NCBI GenBank assembly: GCA_015680685.1
Contig: MNCI01005255.1
Span: 727,758-791,757, forward strand
DNA from: Gnetum montanum
Taxonomy: Eukaryota > Streptophyta > Gnetopsida > Gnetales > Gnetaceae
Reading direction: 5' to 3'
Length of the DNA stretch: 64,000 nt
Made by a program: the position numbers and the translations under genes. The notes under the pieces are model-generated. The model made no database searches, had not been told where the DNA came from, and saw only the letters and a program-made list of their open reading frames with translations. Positions 12,141 through 24,504 of this stretch are shown here, one piece after another; within the stretch, counting starts at the first letter, position 1, and every line of letters begins with the position of its first letter.

Positions 12141-13162
12141 ATGGAGGCAGTGAGTGTACCAACAAGGCATCAAATAGATAGTTGGATCAAGCATTTAGAC
12201 ATTAAAAACATCCCACGATTTGAAGGGGGATAGAACGCGGATCCGCAAAATCATTTACAGGCATTCCACGATTTCTGCACCTTGCAAAACATAGAGAACG
12301 AATGGCAAAAACTCAAGTTGTTTCCAAGACACTCATTAAGGAAGCAAAGAGTTGGTACCAGTCGTTAGAACCAGAAATCATCAGGAAGTGGAGTACGATG
12401 TTAGAACTCTTCAACGATAAGTATCAAATGTACTCCAGAGTGTTTAATTTGCATAAGCAGATCCAAGGATGGAAGCAAGGTACTCATGAACCCTTGGATG
12501 CTACCATGGGCCACTACTACGCATTGTTACATTGTTGCCCAGGCCATGGATACGCACAACAAGATCAAATCTACCACATTGTAGATGGGCTAAGACATGA
12601 GACTAGGTGAACCCTTGGGACTTATGCTGAAAGGAGACTATCAGAACTTAGAGCCCATGAAATTCATCACTTGTTGGAGCAAGTAGCCAAAGAAGAAGGG
12701 GAGCTATGAAAAAGAGAAAGTGCAGAAGAATACAACCGTGATCCCTCTCTTCAAAAGAACGGAGTGAAATTTTTCGATGAAGAGGATGAGTCACCACTTG
12801 AAGAGTTGGTGAACAGAAAAACCTTGCCAATTCAAAAACTAACAATCGAAATATCAGCTAAGGTAGATCAAATGTGGGATTCCTTAGACTTCAAACTTGA
12901 AACTTTCTTGAAAATTGTAGAGGAGTCTAGGGAGGAACAAAGTAGTGATAAGAACAAGACAAAGCAGAGAGATTTAGGCCCTACACATAACAAGGGTAAG
13001 GGGAAAATTACTATCTCTGATGAGGTTGTGGATTCAGACACAGAAAATGACGGTGGATGGGGGGTCTTCCACTATGACCATCCTAAGGGACATTGTCCAA
13101 TCATCTCACATCTACAAGAGTCTGGGATGTATGCACTTAATCTGAGACTTAACCAACGGTAA
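12141..13162 (+). pseudogene. Element B gag core, broken
   Basis: A retrotransposon gag core starts near ATG 12141 (MEAVSVPTRHQIDSWIKHLD) and continues through IPRFEGG and LQAFHDFCTLQNIENEWQKL. It then shifts frame by one base near 12330 and continues as KEAKSWYQSLEPEIIRKWS. PLDATMGHYYALLHCCPGHG matches the CPGHG landmark in array A. FHYDHPKGHCPII (13069-13107) is the zinc-knuckle-like equivalent. In-frame stops occur near 12231, 12608 and 12707. It is clearly homologous to array A gag at protein level but diverged at DNA level. Confidence 0.75.
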
Positions 13163-13717
13163 ACACCCCAAAGGTTACCTTATCCTCAAGGTAACCCAAG
13201 ATAGTTCCACCAACCATTAACATACTATCCAAGTGGAACTGCACCACAATCCATCGGACAACATCAGTAGTGGAGATACCCACAATCATGGGGGATGCCA
13301 CCGTCGAAACATCAATACCCTTACTAGCAACCTAATCCTTATGGCTATTATGTGCAGTAGCTGGTTTCTCCAAGTGACTCTATGGGTCACAAAACTCCCC
13401 AACGTCACTACCAAGTTCGGGAGTACTTTAGGAGGACTCCTTCTCCTCTAGGAGACACCTCACATGCCTACCATCCTCCTAATCCATCCACACCTCTTCC
13501 ACTGGTAGTTCCCATAACACCTCTTTCTCCAAAAATGCAAGGGGAACTCCCCACTCAACCGGAACAACGAAATGCTATGAGAGCCGTAAACATTTAACCC
13601 ACTACTAGTTCTGACAACTGTAAAAAGAGAAGACATTTCTTTAGAACCAGAAGCCCATACAAGCTCTCACGACAACAAGAGGTTGAGTCTAGGTATACTC
13701 CTCCACCATCCAAAACT

Positions 13718-14596
13718 TTGGAGCACCCTTCAGTCCAACAGAGTTGTACGCATACGATTATGTTAACGCATACCGTAACCAATAGGATCAAGGTAGGCCA
13801 CCTTCCCAGCAAACTATCTGACCCTAAAAGTCCCTTAATCTACCTCCAAATCACTAGGAATACGTCACATAAGGCTCTTCTTAACTCAGGTTCTGGAGTC
13901 AACTTAATTTCACAAGAGATGTATCAAGCCTGGAACCTGCCCCAACTTAAGAAGATCAACATTTAACTAGAGCTGGTAGAACAATCCATCACCATTCCCT
14001 TGGGATTGGTGGAGGACATAGTTACCACTGTGTGTGGTTGGTCATACCCAACTGACTTCCTGGTGATAGAAGTTAACAACAAGGAAGGGAACTTCCCAAT
14101 TATAATGGGAAGGCCATGGCTGAGTACAATAGATGCATACCTAGGGATCCACGATCTTTCCTTGGAGATATCTAAGGTAAACATTTATGGAAAGATCAAG
14201 AAGAAGAAAGTTCTTTGTATCACATATAGTGACTCAGAGGGTGATGACATGGAAGAATGTTTAGCATCTCTTCCATGTAATCAGTGTGCCCAAGAAACAC
14301 AAATTCAAAGGTATCTGTATGTAGCAACCACACCAGTAGTAGACACCCTGTGGTTGACAGCTAAACGAAAGAGCAACATAATATGCATGAAAGGAATTGG
14401 GGGTATAACTCATGTTAACAACGAAGGCATAGACACATTGGAATATGAGCATCGCCAACTTCCACCCCTTAATATAAGAACATTAGTACAAAGAAGTTGG
14501 ACACTTTTGAAAAATTCAAATAGGCATTCAGTATTTCAGATCTCTTCCTTTCCATTAAGTCATGGGGGAGAGATGGCCACCTATGCTAATCATTAG
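13718..14596 (+). pseudogene. Element B aspartic-protease-like region, inactive
   Basis: SPLIYLQITRNTSHKALLNS then GSGVNLISQEMYQAW (13829-13930) has the retropepsin layout, and GNFPIIMGRPWLSTIDAY (14087-14140) is the second conserved motif (I-L/M-G-R-P-W-L). The catalytic triplet expected as DSG or DTG reads NSG, so the active-site Asp is missing. An in-frame stop at 13964 splits the two parts. No reverse transcriptase follows before the 3' LTR, so the element stops at gag-protease. Confidence 0.65.
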
Positions 14597-14599
14597 AGG

Positions 14600-16377
14600 C
14601 CCTCAGTTCTTTTTAGTTTTTTTTTACACATTTTTATTTTCCATGTTTTTTTTACACGTTTTTGTTTTACACATTTTTGTCTTACATATTTTTTTTTCAA
14701 ATTTCTTTAACTTTTCTTGTTTTTTTGTTTTAAAAATTTCTTTAACTCTTATTGTTTTTGTTTTACAACATCATTATACTTTTTCCATTTCTTTGTGTGT
14801 GTGTGTGTGTGTGTGTTTTATCCACCCTATAAGTTCGTCACCCAATAAGTGTTCTTCATGATGGTATGAACTATTTTCATATTGATTGCTAATGTTTGGT
14901 TTTTACCTTTAAGTTATGATGTTGATACTAAGGTATGTTCTTTTGATATGGCAAGCAATGAGTTCACTTCATCCATCCATTCACAAGTTCTATGGTCTCT
15001 CTTGGCTTGGAAATGTATAGTCTCCTTTTTAATAAGAACTTTAACGAACCAGTGACTGGGTATTTCTCAAACTAAGGAAGGACTCAAGGATTGGAAAAGG
15101 GTGTGACTTCAAGGGAACTTGATGCTTTTGTGTTGGCCATTCTCTTGGGTTCTTGGATGTTTTCNNNNNNNNNNNNNNNNNNNNNNNNNNNNNNNNNNNN
15201 NNNNNNNNNNNNNNNNNNNNNNNNNNNNNNNNNNNNNNNNNNNNNNNNNNNNNNNNNNNNNNNNNNNNNNNNNNNNNNNNNNNNNNNNNNNNNNNNNNNN
15301 NNNNNNNNNNNNNNNNNNNNNNNNNNNNNNNNNNNNNNNNNNNNNNNNNNNNNNNNNNNNNNNNNNNNNNNNNNNNNNNNNNNNNNNNNNNNNNNNNNNN
15401 NNNNNNNNNNNNNNNNNNNATTCCATTCCATTCTCTTCTCTCCATCCTTCTCTCCATTGTTCACCTCATTGCCAGTTGTATCATTAGTGTATATTTTGGT
15501 TGATGCATTGTTTTCTTTTTTGTAAATTCTTATGGTTAAGACTTTAACTCTTGTTCCAAAGGACATTCCCAGAGCCTATGGACTCTTCAAATGTGGGTTT
15601 GTCAGGGCATTAAGGGCATGAGCCTACTTTGGGGAGGACCCACTAGCATTCCTATTTGGTGCACCAGTTAAATTCTTTTCCTTAACATTTTTGCAATCCA
15701 TTTTATTCTGTTCATTTCCATCTTGACATCCACTTTATTGACATTACCATTGTCCCTTTTTATCTATCTTTCTTATTCCTTTTCTTTCTCCATTCTAACA
15801 CTACCGGAGGTTTGCGATTAGTCATGGGGGCATGGGGCCCAATTTCTTTGATTTTCTCCTAACCCCTACACCTTCGGTAGCCACCATTATTAGATCTCTA
15901 GATCTGTATCAGCCATACCACAACCCATCCAATGGACCTTTCACCGCAGCAAAGTATCAACTACATTAAAATTCATCTACCCTTGCTAATATAAGACTGT
16001 GTTGTGTGTGAAGATGGTGATCATGCAACAACAGATCGGATCTAGAGGACACACTTGGAATGGAGCGGTGCTAAAGCAGCTATGTAAGGAGCAAGATCGA
16101 TGGCCCGCTTACAGATGGACAATGAAAGGTGCAATCTTCGCATTGGCAGCAACAAAACTTCTATTCTCTTCTCTCTTTGTCAGCTGCCAAAATGAGGTCT
16201 GATGTCAATGTAATAACGTGCTCACCCTTGTTGTCATGAACACCAATTTTTTTATGTCTTGTAATGATGATCTGTTCATATGTCATCCCCTTAGTTCCAT
16301 TTGAGTTAATAATCTCATACCTTCCTGATATTATTGTAAGGAACTCGAGGATCAGTTTTCATTTAGTCATGGGGGTA
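14600..16377 (+). other. Element B noncoding 3' region with assembly gap
   Basis: This is T-rich sequence with a TG dinucleotide run (14794-14815), then a run of unknown bases at 15165-15419, then sequence without a convincing gene; a 67-codon frame at 15999-16202 has no recognisable feature. The gap could hide more of the element. The 3' LTR is preceded by the G-rich tract TCATGGGGGTA at 16367-16377, a polypurine-tract candidate also found before array A LTRs. Confidence 0.55.
15165..15419. other. Assembly gap (255 unknown bases)
   Basis: The sequence is all N here. Open frames that read across it are artefacts. Confidence 0.99.
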
Positions 16378-17141
16378 TGATGGGACGCGATATCGCGGTG
16401 CACTGTCATATCTATAAATAAGAGGCAACTCTCCCTTGTTTCATCATCCTAGGCTAGACAGTAGGGAAACTCTAGTAGATTGATCACTCTAGAGATAGAA
16501 TATTTTCCATGTGCCTGTAGTAGGAGTTCTAAAGTGAACGGATCTTTATTTGAGCAAACATTGTACCTGAACACAAGTTTGTGTACAGTAATAAAGACAA
16601 GCGTCTTGGATAAACCTTGTAGTGCATGGAATAGGCTAATTAGGATTTTATTTATTGTTACTTATTACTTGTCATTTAAATGTGTTATTAGGAATTAATT
16701 CTCTCTCAACCCTTCTCTCCTAGTTAAGTGCCTCAGTACGATTGTTTTGAACATGTGCATTACGCGTGGTGATCCCAGCAACGATTAGCGTTTGGTAACC
16801 GCGGTTGCATTGGTTCAGGGTGTGAATGGTAAGTGGGAACGGATGCTGACGCTAGGTTAATTTAGACTTAGTTCATTAGTTAGACTTAGGTAATTAGTCT
16901 TCTCAACCCTTCACCTTGTTAGCATAGGAGACAAAAACGTAAAAAGACATAAAAATCATATACCTCGGACTTACTCAACCATACACCGTGACAACTACAA
17001 GTAAGTCTGGGAAGACAACGAATGATTAACCCTAAGTGTTCCATGAGGCGTGTAGGCATTTAGTCTATGGAGTTCGACTAGATCGCATGTGCTATGTTCG
17101 TATTCATATAGTTGAGTGTAGGGATATCTTGCCACTCATCA
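16378..17141 (+). repeat. Element B 3' LTR
   Basis: This 764 bp partner of 10314-11098 has a TATA box, TATAAATA, at 16413-16420. It ends CATCA and is followed by the duplicated AAGGT (17142-17146). It has a shorter GATATCGC block than the 5' LTR. Confidence 0.87.
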
Positions 17142-17635
17142 AAGGTCCTACCTAAGGTGGAAGCAAACGAGCTCGGAGAGGTGGAAGACAAGGTCCTACC
17201 AGATAACATGTAGAACAAAAGGAACAATCATTCAGCATTCATCAAGAAGATCCTCCTACTGTATGGTCCAAGTAGGCAGAAGAAGAAGATACCCTCTCTA
17301 AAAGCAGTCCTTGGTAGTTACGGGAAACGTACCAATTTTTGCACAATAAAGAAGAAGGGACCATGATTAACATTTGTGGTGTGACTATTGATTTCTCTGT
17401 TCAAGCCATTTTGGAAGTATTAAACCTTTCGAATATAGGGCCAAAGGTTTCTCAGAACCAGCTAGACACTTTTAGAACTGAGCAACTTAATAAACTATTG
17501 ACAGAGAATAAAAATGTGGCGGAAGAAAAAGAAAAGGTTGACTGGATTGCCTCTATGGCACAAGTGCAAACTTACACGCACACCAAGGCACTCAAGGGCT
17601 TACAAGAGGAGAAACTCCAGGCCGTACTTTAACAC
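17142..17635 (+). pseudogene. Array A unit 1 conserved 3' reading frame
   Basis: This is the end of a short protein-coding-looking region shared by all three A units (also 22739-23255 and 60335-60855). Visible protein: ANELGEVEDKVLPD, then a frame beginning near 17363 (MINICGVTIDFSVQAILEVL) that continues into a Lys/Glu-rich helical stretch and KALKGLQEEKLQAVL. Its upstream part was separated by the B insertion. In unit 2 the region is preceded by an acceptor-like TGTGATTGCAG (22730-22740). The position resembles the env-like frame of Athila elements, but no transmembrane segment is visible and the function is unknown. Confidence 0.5.
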
Positions 17636-17869
17636 CATCAAATCCCAAGACCTGGAGAGTAGGAAAAGGGAAAGACACCTATGGAGGAGCCACCGCCACT
17701 AGGAACTACATGAGTTCCAAGATTTTGTAGTTGTAGCATATTTTGTGTGTCCTGTTTTCTTCCCACACTGCGGCATCATCCCATTTCTTTCTTCCATCAA
17801 TAATCCCATACCTATCCACTGTGTAATCACGGTAACTCAAGGACAAGTTTTTATTCAGTCATGGGGGTA

Positions 17870-18737
17870 TGATGAGACACGATATGACATGGGCTGCGAT
17901 ATTGTGTATGTGATATCGCGTCTGTCATGATATCGCATCCCCTGCGATATCACATACATGATATCGCATATTCCCCTGCGATATCGCTGTCTGCCGCAAT
18001 GTCTATAAATAAGAAGCGACTCTCCCTTGTTTCACATCAATAGGTTAGATCATAGTGAAGCTCTGGCAGTTTGATCCCTCTATAGATAGATTATTTTCCA
18101 GTGTCTACCCACAATGTGGTGAATGTAATTGTACGACATCCTTTATTCGAGTGTGATGTACTTGGACACGCACATGACTGGCAATAAAGATCGAGATTAC
18201 TTCATCATTACAGCATTCACTTTGTTATTTATTTATTTAATTTTTATTTACTGCTTTCCTAGTTAATACTCTCTCTCACACTTAAACTCCTAGAACACGG
18301 AATGAGTACAACTTAATTACGAGCATTTAAGTGTGCCTACTTGGTAAGTCAGTGGTGTACCTAGGATCTGTGCTTGGTAATCCCAGTGGTAGTCATGCAC
18401 AAGGTCCAAGATGTGTATGGATGATCAAGGAATAGATGCTCATCGCACTTATGCTAGATTAGATTCTCTTACCCTTTTCCTCCTAGCTTAGCTTAGTTAA
18501 TATTACTTTCCACTGCCTTCAAGAGTAGCGTTAGATTAGGAACATATCATACACATCACTCTAGACTAAATCATATGTGACAAATATAATACTAGTCCAG
18601 GTTGGAGGATAGCGAATTGTGACCTAAGAATAATTGTCTAGGTGCCACAACTAGTCCGTCTGCAGAGTTCGACTGGATCGAGTGTGAAAACGCTTGTATT
18701 CGTATGGTTGATTGTAGGGGTATCTCGCCACTCATCA
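17870..18737 (+). repeat. Array A LTR2 (internal, shared by units 1 and 2)
   Basis: This 868 bp LTR starts TGATGAGAC and ends CATCA. The U3 carries an expanded block of GATATCGC/GATATCAC/ATATTG palindromes (17879-17990) absent from the outer LTRs. The TATA box is at 18004-18011. A PBS-like TAGGCACCGTTGCCAGGGA follows at 18738. No target-site duplication flanks it, as expected for an LTR shared between tandem units. Confidence 0.85.
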
Positions 18738-18868
18738 TAGGCACCGTTGCCAGGGATGGTGCGAGTTATCTAGATTAGTTATATCATACAATGTCGCTAT
18801 ATAGAACTTAGCGATATATCTCTTAGAAAGAAGTAATTATAAAAAATCACATAAATTCACACACAACA

Positions 18869-20850
18869 ATGCGTCTCCTACAAGATTACAATAACACCAT
18901 ACTTAGTGAGGAAGTTCATTGGAGAACCAACGAACTATATGATAATGAAGATTGGAGTATACCACCTGATGTAGGAGTTTCTTATAAACATGAATGAAAG
19001 CAACTTCATCCTAACACACGAAACCCTAACTTACCTGATGACGATGAACGCCCACTGGCCACTACAAGCTTAACGCAAATACAAGAGGTTGATCGAATCT
19101 CATGTAGGCATCGTAAAGAGAGCCGTCTACCCAGGCTCGATTTAAACAACTTTCCTAAATTTTTAGGAGGCTACGACTTAGATTTGCATAAACATTTACA
19201 AGCCTTCTACGATGCCTGTACATGGAACAACATTGATAATGTGTGTCAAACACTTAAGCTCTTTCCCATGACACTCGTTGACCAAGAAAAAGTATAGTAT
19301 AGCTCATTAAAAAGAAATTCAATACGACATTGGTCAACAATGGTAGAAGTTTTTAACGAAAAACATCAAACCTATGAAAAAGTGTCAGCCTTGAGGAAAA
19401 AAATCCAAGGATGGAAACAAGTGCAACATGAACCCTTGGACATGGCCTTAGAAAGATATTATGCACTATTAAACAATTGTCCAGGTCATGGGTTTTCCAA
19501 GGAAAGGCTAATGTACCATATCATTGATGGGTTACATAATGAAACAAGAGAGACTTTAGGAATGTATGCCCAAGGTCAACTATATGAACTACGAACCCAT
19601 CAAATCCAAGAGCTTATCTAGTGGGTAGCAAAAGAAGAAGGAGATATGGCTAGATGGGAGAGTGTTGAAAAATATGAATGGGACCAAAATCTCAACATAA
19701 AAAATGTCCATGATCATAAAAAGGAGAAATCAACCAATCTCAAGGTGGGAACATCATCTTTGCCGATACAACAAACATTAGAAGAAGCTAAAGCAAATAT
19801 CAATAAGATGTTGGAATGAACATATGATAATTGTGGAGAATTTATCAACATTATTGGAGATAGATTTTTGACATCCCAAGAAGCAGGACAAAACATTAGA
19901 CAATCAGAAAGAAGGGATAAGGAAAATAAGAGCTCAATTTCCAATCATACATATGAATGCAACATATGCCTATACGATCACCCCAAAGGCCAATGCCCAA
20001 TATTGTTACACTTACATGAGTATTGGGGAAACATGTTACATCCAGAGTTCATATAGAGATACTGTGTTTGATCACAGTGGCAACAATCCCAGTCATGGGG
20101 GAGACCACCCTTAGATTAGATACATCCTTCATATCATCCGAATCCAAATGCTTATCGTGTTCAACATCTTGTTTCTTCAACTAAGCCAACATACTTTATC
20201 TCACCATAGTATTATTCTCCACAATACTCTCAACCCATGCCTCGAACACAACCACCACCTTGTGCACCTTATACTCCTCTTAACTTTCAACATTCTCATC
20301 CTTTTCCTCCTTATACATCACCACCAACTGTTCCTATGGTGCCTGCACCACCACAAGAACCCATGAACAACACTTGTGCTACTACTAATAATAGCAATGT
20401 AAAGCCTCCTCAACATCAAAAGCGTCCTTTCTTTAAACATGACCATAAGAAGGGAAAACACAATTTCGAGGCCACTGCATCCTGCAACCTAGCACAAGTC
20501 CCAAACTGTGGTGTACCCTTACCTTCGAACCCAACACCTCATGTAACTTCATCAGGGCCACCAACTCACACTCCAACAACCAGACGGCCCAATGAACATA
20601 ATTAGGGAAGGCAACATCCTAATACTTGCATAATATCTAACGATCACAAACATCATAGTGGGTCAACTCATTATCTGGGAACTACATCATATAAAGTGCC
20701 CCACTATGCTTATTATAAGCAAGTGTGTGAACCCCGAGGGGATAAGTATGGCCAAGTTCCAATACTTCCAACATGCAAGGATCCTCATCTTCCATTTATT
20801 ATTCCTTTCCATACTCAACTATTTAGTTATGGGGGATACCCCCCATTCTA
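18869..20850 (+). pseudogene. Array A unit 2 gag, broken
   Basis: It begins with ATG at 18869 (MRLLQDYNN) and ends at a TAG (20848-20850) after YGGYPPF. It has the same gag core, CPGHGFSKERL landmark (near 19480-19513) and CNICLYDHPKGQCP knuckle (19960-20001) as the other units. In-frame stops occur near 18997, 19294, 19619, 19816 and 20054, with several frame shifts. The N-terminal segment reads SEEVHWRTNELYDNEDWS. The three units carry different sets of stops, so decay is independent. Confidence 0.8.
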
Positions 20851-22240
20851 GTAACAAGAAGGATTAATAAATATTTTTCGGTTCTTTAATTTTACAACTT
20901 TTTGTTTTTTAGTTTTTCATTTTTCAACTTTTTGTTTTATTTTTTGATCTTTCTATTTCTTATTTGTCTTTTTATTTTTTTGTAAGTAATCTCATCTATG
21001 AATAAAACACTCATGTGGATGATTGGTTGAGGTGTGTTTTCTGTTATCGTGTCTCGAGTGATCAATTATTTGGAATAGTGAGCCCATTACACCCATTCAT
21101 CCACTCTACAAATAAGAGGTTTTCTTTGAAGGTACAGTGATATTCTTGAAATTCTTAAAACTTAAAATTAATTTTGTGTTCATTATACCCAGAATAAAGA
21201 AGGATGGACCAAGAGGGAATGATTAGGGTGTGACATCAAGGGGCCTTGTGGATTCTCTTTGGTAACCTCTGTGGGAGTTATCATGCAACGTGGTTCTACT
21301 AAGATCCTTGTAGATCTAATGAAAAATGGGAGTAAGAGTAATCAAAACGGCACTCAAAAATAAAATGTTGTTCTACGGGGTCCCACTAGAAAGACATGCA
21401 CCCATGCCTGAAGGTTGGTGATTTCTCTAGATTCAGTATTCAAAAAGAAAGAAGAAGAAAGAAAAAAAAGGGAAAAAGAAAAACAACATGCCATAAAACA
21501 AAAATCACTCCTCCCTTGAATAAAATGTCAAGTGATCATACGCCTTGTTGTTATGGTACTCTCATAGTTGCTCATCATGGGATGAAACAATGAGATGTCG
21601 CTAATTAGGAGGAATGGACTTGGTCCTGATCTTGGAACGATGGGTTAATGACACCCTAATCATGCTTACATGCAGAATTCATTGTGCCCTAGGTTAGTTA
21701 CCTCATGTCCCAATCTCTACGATCCCTTCTATACTCCGTCTAATCTCACTTTTCGAGTAATTGTAGCTTGTGTCCCATGTAGCATAGAATTTTCATCTCA
21801 TTTCGATGATATTTACATGTGTGTGTTTTATGGAGTTAGTGCGGATTACATTTAATCCTTCTAGTGCCCATGGACACTTTAAGTGTGGTTACACAAGGGC
21901 ATTATAGGTTGACACCTGCTTTGGGGAGGACCCACTTGTGTAATCTTTTGTAATTCTCACTTATGACATGGCTCACACACACCATTTCTCACCTTTAGCT
22001 TATTTCCTAATAATTTTCTTTCCCTACTATTATCCCTCTAAATTTTAATGTTCCAATGCACCATTACATACCCTTTTTTCTTATCACCCAAGGTTTTATT
22101 GATAAAATCCACACCATTATCATTAATTGTGCCTTTTGACTTAATGAAATTACCCTAGAACATCTTGATCATAGTCAATTTCATTCATTCCACCATTAAT
22201 TTCAAGAAAATGATTAAGAAATTTGATCTTTTTATAGTGT
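20851..22240 (+). other. Array A unit 2 noncoding middle region
   Basis: This is the counterpart of 8341-9736, with the same T-rich and A-rich tracts and the unoccupied T1 target GAATGATTAGGGTGTGACAT (21217-21236). No gene or RNA is recognised. Confidence 0.6.
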
Positions 22241-22259
22241 CTCACATCACTAGGGATTA

Positions 22260-22302
22260 GATATTGCATACACGATATTGCATCCCCATCTGCCTATAAA
22301 TA
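22260..22302 (+). promoter_or_regulatory. Internal promoter-like module, unit 2
   Basis: Degenerate GATATTGC palindromes (decayed GATATCGC) are followed by TATAAATA at 22295-22302. It is homologous to 9737-9815. Confidence 0.45.
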
Positions 22303-22738
22303 GGTACCCCCATGGCAACACTTAGCATCATTTTGCCATTCACACGGGGGGAGTTTTTTAAATTTTTCTCTATGACTTACGATTGCGTGACCCTTTCTTT
22401 TCTCACTATATCTCGCTCGCTGGTACTCTGATTTTAATTCTGTTTGAACTTGTTTGAACCCGGAGTGTTCAACTTAGTCATGGGGGAGGGACACTTCCTG
22501 AAAGGTGCCTAACTTTTTTGAAATTTATCATCACTCAAAGGACATCAATTAGGATATTTAACTATAACACTTAGAATAATTGTGCCTAAAAATCATTTAG
22601 CCCTTAAGTATACTGGGAAACTAAAATGGAAACCACCTAAGTCACATGTGATAACATATGATCTTTAATTAAGGTAATAAGTAAGGTATAACTTAACTCT
22701 AAAAACAACCTTACTAATGCTTGGCCCATGTGATTGCA

Positions 22739-23255
22739 GATGGCTCCGAAATGTGGATAGCAGGAAGGTCCTGCCCAAGGTGGAAGCAAACGAGATCAGA
22801 GAGGTGGAAGACAAGGTCCTACAGGATAACATGCAGAACAGGAGGAACAATCATTCAGCATTCATCAAGAAGATCCTCCTACTGTATAGTCTAGGTAGGT
22901 AGAAGCAAGAGATACCCTCTCTGAAAGTGGTCCCTGGTACTTAGGGGAAATGTACCAATTTTGGCACAATAAAGAAGAAGGTACCATGGTTAACATTTTT
23001 GGTGCGAGTAGAGATTTCTCTGTTCAATCCATTTTGGAAGTATTAAACCTTTCGAATATAGGGCCAAAGGTTTCTCAGAACTAGCTAGACTCTTTTAGAA
23101 CCGAGCAACTTAATAAACTGTTGACAGAGAATAAAAGGGTGGCAGAAGAAAAAGAGAAGGCTGACTAGGCTGCCTCTATGGCACAAGTGCAAACTTACAT
23201 GCACGCCAAGGCACTCAAGGCCTTACAAGAGGAGAAACTCTAGGCCATACTTTAA
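22739..23255 (+). pseudogene. Array A unit 2 conserved 3' reading frame
   Basis: This is the uninterrupted version of the 3' frame. After the acceptor-like TTGCAG (22735-22740), one frame reads WLRNVDSRKVLPKVEANE and continues to FIKKILLLYS. A second part, starting at a GTACCATGG (22981-22989), matches ICGVTIDFSVQAILEVL of the other units but with changes and stops. The predicted product is charged and helical at its C-terminus. No family is recognised. It also provides the empty-site reference for the element B insertion. Confidence 0.5.
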
Positions 23256-23492
23256 CATCATTAAATCCCAAGACTTGGAGCATAGGAAAAGGGAAAGACA
23301 CCTATGGAGGAGTCACCGCCACCTGGAACTACATGAGTTCCAAGTTTTTATAGTTGTAGCATATTTTGTGTGTCGTGTTTTCTTCCCACACTGCGGCATC
23401 ATCCCATTTCTTTCTTCCATCAATAATCCCATACCTATCCAATGTGTAATCACTGTAACTCGAGGATGAGATTTTATTCAGCCGTGCAGGAA

Positions 23493-24373
23493 TGATGGAA
23501 CGCCATATTGCATGGGCTGCATTATCGTGTATGTGATATCATGTCTGTCGTGATATCACATCCCCCGCAATACTGCGTACGCGATATTGCATCTTCCCTT
23601 GCGATATCATGTATGCGATATCATAGTCCACTACAATGTCTATAAATAAGAAGCAGCTCTCCCTTTTTTCACATCAATAGGTTAGATTGTAGTGAAGCTC
23701 TGGCAGTTTGATCCCTCCAGAGATAGATTATTTTCTAGTGTCTACCCGCAATGTGGTGAATGTAATTGTACAACATCCTTTATTCGAGTGTGATGTACTT
23801 GGACATGCACATGATCGACAATAAAGATCGAGATTACTTCATCATTGTAGCATCCACTTTGTTACTTATTTATTTAATTGTAATTTACTACTTTCCTAGT
23901 TAATACTCTCTCTCACCCTTAAACTCCTAAAACATAGAATGAGTATGACTTGATTATGAGCATTTAAGTGTGACTACTTGGTAAGTCAGTAGTGTACCTA
24001 GGATCTGGGCTTGGTAATCCCAGTGGTAGTCATGAACGAGATCCAAGATGTGTAGGGATGATTAAGGAATGGATGCTCATCATACTTAGGCTAGATTAGA
24101 TTCTCTTACCCTTTTCCTCCTAGCTTAGCTTAGTTAATATTACTTTCCACTACCTTCAGGAGTAGCATTAGATTAGGAACATATCATACACCTCACTCCA
24201 GGCTAAACCATATGTGACAAATATAATACTAGTCTAGGTGGGAGGATAGCGAATTGTGACCTAAGAATATTGTCTAGGTGCCACAACTAGTGTGTGTGTG
24301 GAGTTTGACCAGATCACACGTGAAAATGCTCATATTCGTATGGTTGATTGTAGGGGTATCTCACCATTCATCA
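23493..24373 (+). repeat. Array A LTR3 (internal, shared by units 2 and 3)
   Basis: This 881 bp LTR starts TGATGGAAC and ends CATCA. Like LTR2 it has the long palindrome-rich U3 (23502-23630), partly decayed. The TATA box is at 23641-23648. A PBS-like TAGGCATCGTTGCCTGAGA follows at 24374. It has no flanking duplication. Confidence 0.85.
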
Positions 24374-24504
24374 TAGGCATCGTTGCCTGAGACGGTGCTA
24401 GTTATCTAGATTAGTTATATCATACAAGGTTGCTATATAGAACTTAACGATATATCTCTTAGAAAGAAGTAATTATAAAAAGTCACATAAATTCACACAT
24501 AACA

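Larger units (their letters stand above)
10314..17141 (+). mobile_element. Element B: Athila-like gag-protease element nested in unit 1
   Basis: This 6,828 bp element has LTRs at 10314-11098 and 16378-17141, each TGATGGGAC...CATCA, and a 5 bp duplication AAGGT at 10309-10313 and 17142-17146. Unit 2 shows the uninterrupted sequence GCAGGAAGGTCCTGCCC near 22759-22775, which confirms the insertion point. Its LTRs share U3 and end motifs with array A, but most of the sequence differs, so it is a sister subfamily. It encodes gag and a protease-like part but no RT or integrase, and contains a 255 bp assembly gap. Confidence 0.88.

Noticed and set aside
15041-15566. Several open frames across the N run, both strands
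   Set aside because: They read through 255 unknown bases and have no support outside the gap.
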